Of a stretch of DNA of 64,000 nucleotides, positions 61,774-64,000 are shown piece after piece; position 1 is the first letter of the stretch, and each line of letters starts with the position of its first letter. The DNA is taken from positions 1 to 64,000 of the forward strand of contig LWDJ01000049.1 of the NCBI GenBank assembly GCA_002083435.1, written 5' to 3'. The notes below the pieces were generated by a model, which saw only the letters and a program-made list of their open reading frames with translations, was not told the DNA's origin and ran no database searches. The DNA comes from Proteobacteria bacterium SG_bin6 (GTDB lineage: Bacteria; Pseudomonadota; Alphaproteobacteria; Sphingomonadales; Sphingomonadaceae). The translations under genes and the position numbers were made by a program.

Positions 61774-62100
61774 ATGGACCAGCCCGCCGCCATAACCGCC
61801 CTCGCCGCGCTCGCGCAGGAGACGCGGATGACGGTGTTCCGCCTGCTCATCCAGGCCGGGCCGCAGGGCATGACCGCTGGCGATGTCGCGGTCGCGGCGA
61901 AAGCGGTGCCCTCGACGCTCTCGCATCACTTGGCCATGCTCGAACGCGCAGGACTCATCACCTCGGCGCGCGATGGACGCTCGCTGATCTACGCCGCCAA
62001 CTATGCCGGCACGCGCGCGCTGCTCGCCTTTCTGATGGAGGATTGCTGCCAGGGCGCGCCCGAAATCTGCGCGCCCGCCCTCGCCTGCGCCCAGGCCTGA
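61774..62100 (+). CDS. arsR: ArsR-family arsenic-responsive repressor
   Basis: This 108-residue winged-helix repressor has ALAQETRMTVFRLLIQAGP and the recognition region AVPSTLSHHLAMLERAGLI. The metalloid site is the C-terminal cysteine cluster DCCQGAPEICAP, as in the three-cysteine ArsR type found in Acidithiobacillus and Agrobacterium. The start at 61774 is 11 nt after the operator. It heads arsR-arsI-arsC-aqpS on the plus strand. Confidence 0.93.
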   Translation: MDQPAAITALAALAQETRMTVFRLLIQAGPQGMTAGDVAVAAKAVPSTLSHHLAMLERAGLITSARDGRSLIYAANYAGTRALLAFLMEDCCQGAPEICAPALACAQA

Positions 62101-62113
62101 CCCAAGGAGACGA

Positions 62114-62566
62114 ATGATGAAGCGCCTGCACGTCCATGTCGGGGTGGAAGACCTCGCCCAATCGATCCGCTTCTACGCGACCCTGTTCGGCGCCGAGCCG
62201 AGCGTGACCAAGGCCGATTACGCCAAATGGATGCTGGAAAATCCGCGCATGAACTTCGCGATTTCGGCGGGGCGTGGCTTTACCGGCGTCGAGCATCTCG
62301 GGCTTCAGGTGGAGGATGAGGCCGAACTCGCCGAAGTCTATGATCGGCTGAAAGCCGCTGATCGCCCGGTGCTGGAGGAAGGCTGCACCACCTGCTGCTA
62401 TGCCCGGTCGGAGAAAAGCTGGATCAGCGATCCGCAAGGGGTGGTGTGGGAAGCCTTCCTCACCACCGGCGAATCGACCGTTTATGGCGGCGGCCCGGCG
62501 CTCAGCAGCATCGCCCCGGCCTCTGCCTGCTGCGTCCCCGCCGGCGCGAGCGAGGCCCGGGGATGA
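62114..62566 (+). CDS. arsI: ArsI/CadI-family dioxygenase (C-As lyase)
   Basis: This 150-residue vicinal-oxygen-chelate protein has a metal ligand set in KRLHVHVGVEDLAQSIRFY and GVEHLGLQVED, and the paired cysteines in GCTTCCYARSEKSWISDPQG. ArsI breaks the C-As bond of methylated arsenicals using those cysteines; CadI proteins share the fold. The downstream arsC supports the arsenic reading. An extra Cys pair (SACCVP) is near its C-terminus. Its stop overlaps arsC by 4 nt. Confidence 0.85.
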   Translation: MMKRLHVHVGVEDLAQSIRFYATLFGAEPSVTKADYAKWMLENPRMNFAISAGRGFTGVEHLGLQVEDEAELAEVYDRLKAADRPVLEEGCTTCCYARSEKSWISDPQGVVWEAFLTTGESTVYGGGPALSSIAPASACCVPAGASEARG

Positions 62567-62970
62567 GCGTCACCATCTGGCACAACCCCGCCTGTGGCAC
62601 CTCGCGCAACACGCTCGCGCTGATCCGCGCGACCGGGATCGAGCCGAGGGTGATCGACTATCTGGGCGATCCGCCGAGCCGGGCGAAGCTGGAGCAGTTG
62701 ATCGCCGCCGCCGGCCTCACCCCGCGCGCGCTGCTGCGGGAGAAGGGCACGCCCTATGCCGAACTCGGCCTCGCCGACCCCGGCTTGAGCGACGCGCAAC
62801 TGATCGAGGCGATGCTCGCCCACCCGATCCTCATCAACCGCCCGCTGGTGGAAACCGAGCGCGGGGTGCGGCTCTGCCGCCCCTCCGAACGGGTGCTGGA
62901 CATCCTCCCCGCCCCGCTCCCCGCCAATTTCACCAAGGAAGACGGCGCGATCGTGCCGGCGCGGGCGTGA
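62563..62970 (+). CDS. arsC: arsenate reductase, glutaredoxin-dependent type
   Basis: This 135-residue ArsC reduces arsenate to arsenite. The nucleophile is C11 in HNPACGTSRNTL, and the anion-binding arginines are in VKTPR-like segments, here INRPLVETERGVRLCRPSE. It is of the glutaredoxin-linked class by length and motif. It begins within the arsI stop (ATGA) and overlaps the aquaporin gene by 4 nt (GTGA). Confidence 0.94.
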   Translation: MSVTIWHNPACGTSRNTLALIRATGIEPRVIDYLGDPPSRAKLEQLIAAAGLTPRALLREKGTPYAELGLADPGLSDAQLIEAMLAHPILINRPLVETERGVRLCRPSERVLDILPAPLPANFTKEDGAIVPARA

Positions 62971-63645
62971 GCGCGCCGCTTACGCGCCGGCTGGCGGCGG
63001 AGGCGCTCGGCTGCTTCCTGCTGTTTGCAACCGTGGTCGGCTCGGGCGTGATGGCCGAGCGGCTGGCCGGGGGCAATGTCGCGCTCGCGCTGCTCGCGAA
63101 TACGCTCGCGACCGCGGCGATGCTGTTCGTGCTCATCACCATGCTGGGGCCGATTTCGGGAGCGCACATGAACCCGGCGGTCAGCCTGGTCGTGGCGCTG
63201 CGCGGCGAGCTTGGCGCGCGCGCTGCCGCTCTACACCCTCGTGCAACTGGCGGCGGGCGTGCTGGGCATATTTGCCGTGCATCTGATGTTCGACCTGCCC
63301 ATCCCCGACCTTTCGACCAAGGCGCGCGCCGGGATCGGCCAATGGACCGGCGAGCTGATCGCGACCCTCGGCCTGCTGCTCACCGTTATCGGCACCAGCC
63401 GTCACCGCCCGGCCTGGGTGCCGGCGACGGTCGCGCTCTATATCGCCGCCGCTTATTGGTTCACCTCCTCGACCAGCTTCGCCAACCCGGCGATCACGCT
63501 GGCGCGGTCGTTGACCGACAGCTTCGCCGGGATCAGGCCCGCCGATGCGCCGGGGTTCATCGTGGCGCAATTGGCGGGGGCACTCGTGGGCGGCTGGGTC
63601 GGTGGCTGGCCGTTCGATCGCCGCGAGATCGACGAGCCCCAGTAG
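62967..63645 (+). pseudogene. aqpS: AqpS-like arsenite channel (aquaglyceroporin), frameshifted
   Basis: The first part from GTG 62967 encodes RRLAAEALGCFLLFATVVGSG with the first NPA motif in SGAHMNPAVSLVVALRGELG. After that the frame is lost near 63215. In the +1 frame the protein continues ALPLYTLVQLAAGVLGIFAVHL (in part) to the second NPA in SFANPAITLARSLTDSFAGI. Joined, it makes a full six-helix aquaporin of about 226 residues, as in the AqpS arsenite-efflux channels. The break is in GGCGCGCGCGC, so a two-base slip or a sequencing error would explain it. No arsB or acr3 is seen here. Confidence 0.75.
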
Positions 63646-63685
63646 CGCCCTTTGCCGATGGGAAGCGACGCCCCATATCAGGCGC

Positions 63686-64000
63686 ATGGCAAGGCTCGGC
63701 GATTGGGTGGAGGCGCGGCGCGAGGGGATTTACCTTCCCCTGGTCGACGCCTGGATCGACCCCGCCGCCCCCGTTTCCCGCGCGCTCATCACGCATGGCC
63801 ATGCCGATCACGCGCGCGGCGGTCACCACGCGGTGCTCGCGACCGCCGAGACGCTCGCGATCATGGCCGCGCGCTACGGGCCGCAGCCCGGCGGACAGGC
63901 GCAGGCCTATGGCGCGAAGCTCGACCTGGGCGGCATCACCGCGAGCTTCCACCCCGCCGGTCATGTCCTCGGCTCGGCGCAGATCCTGCTCGAACATCGC
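63686..64000 (+). CDS. ligase-associated DNA damage response exonuclease (cut by right edge)
   Basis: The first 105 codons of an MBL-fold nuclease are visible. They include GDWVEARREGIYLPLVDAWIDP, the metal motif THGHADHARGG and FHPAGHVLGSAQILLEH, as in the exonuclease partner of the ligase-associated helicase. The ATG at 63686 is the first in-frame start and follows the aquaporin stop by 40 bp. The 3' end and the partner ligase gene may lie beyond the window. Confidence 0.88.
   Translation, partial: MARLGDWVEARREGIYLPLVDAWIDPAAPVSRALITHGHADHARGGHHAVLATAETLAIMAARYGPQPGGQAQAYGAKLDLGGITASFHPAGHVLGSAQILLEHR

Overview
This is a GC-rich, densely packed alphaproteobacterial chromosome segment that looks most like a sphingomonad (Sphingomonas and relatives). 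The pointers are an alpha-type CpdR, a SapC-family protein, an NDUFA12-type complex I subunit, a DUF2155 protein, a ligase-associated helicase/exonuclease pair, many ATGA/GTGA gene overlaps, frequent GTG/TTG starts, and CCCCTCCC-type hairpin repeats between genes. No insertion sequence, prophage or CRISPR array was seen. The taxonomic reading rests on protein families and was not tested by a search.

Left part (1-20460). The minus strand carries a TCA block: mdh, then a VapBC-like toxin-antitoxin pair, a 32-codon relic of a sucD 5' end, an exported protein of unknown function, sucD, odhA and odhB (cut by the window edge). sucC is absent. Next come an M20 peptidase, the AFG1/ZapE ATPase, a hotdog thioesterase and a lone sdhB. 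A group of acyl/short-chain enzymes follows (two SDRs, a GST, an AMP-forming acyl-CoA synthetase, a double-hotdog thioesterase). A secreted six-EF-hand protein sits directly before an OmpR-type response regulator and its kinase. A uracil-DNA-glycosylase-like protein, a DUF488 protein and a 49-residue membrane protein close this part.

Middle (20461-41660). An acetate/carboxylate module contains an MHS-type transporter and a DcaP-like porin on the minus strand. Divergent from them are acetyl-CoA synthetase and a LuxR-type regulator (CrbR-like), then an exported alpha/beta hydrolase and the 1107-residue transporter-kinase hybrid (CrbS-like). Divergent from that kinase is a complete cbb3 oxidase operon, ccoNOQP-ccoGHIS, behind an FNR-type box. 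A second FNR-type box lies between divergent ompW and hemN. Together these form a carbon/oxygen-limitation block: acetate activation and sensing beside a high-affinity terminal oxidase and oxygen-independent heme synthesis.

Right part (41400-64000). It holds tRNA-Val(GAC) with a clear terminator, cpdR, an N-formylglutamate amidohydrolase, a strong candidate small RNA (promoter, UUCG hairpin, anti-Shine-Dalgarno stretch, terminator), sapC and an FAD-linked oxidase. A ParA-like ATPase is coupled to aat, whose 3' end overlaps a convergent DUF2155 gene. Then come NDUFA12, a DUF192 lipoprotein, a double cold-shock-domain protein, recX, a fatty-acyl-AMP ligase, tRNA-Trp, an ion-channel protein and a chemoreceptor. 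A glycosyltransferase cluster follows. Finally, a ligase-associated DEXH helicase and its partner exonuclease (cut by the right edge) are separated by an S41 protease and an arsenic operon, arsR-arsI-arsC-aqpS, in which the aquaporin gene is frameshifted.
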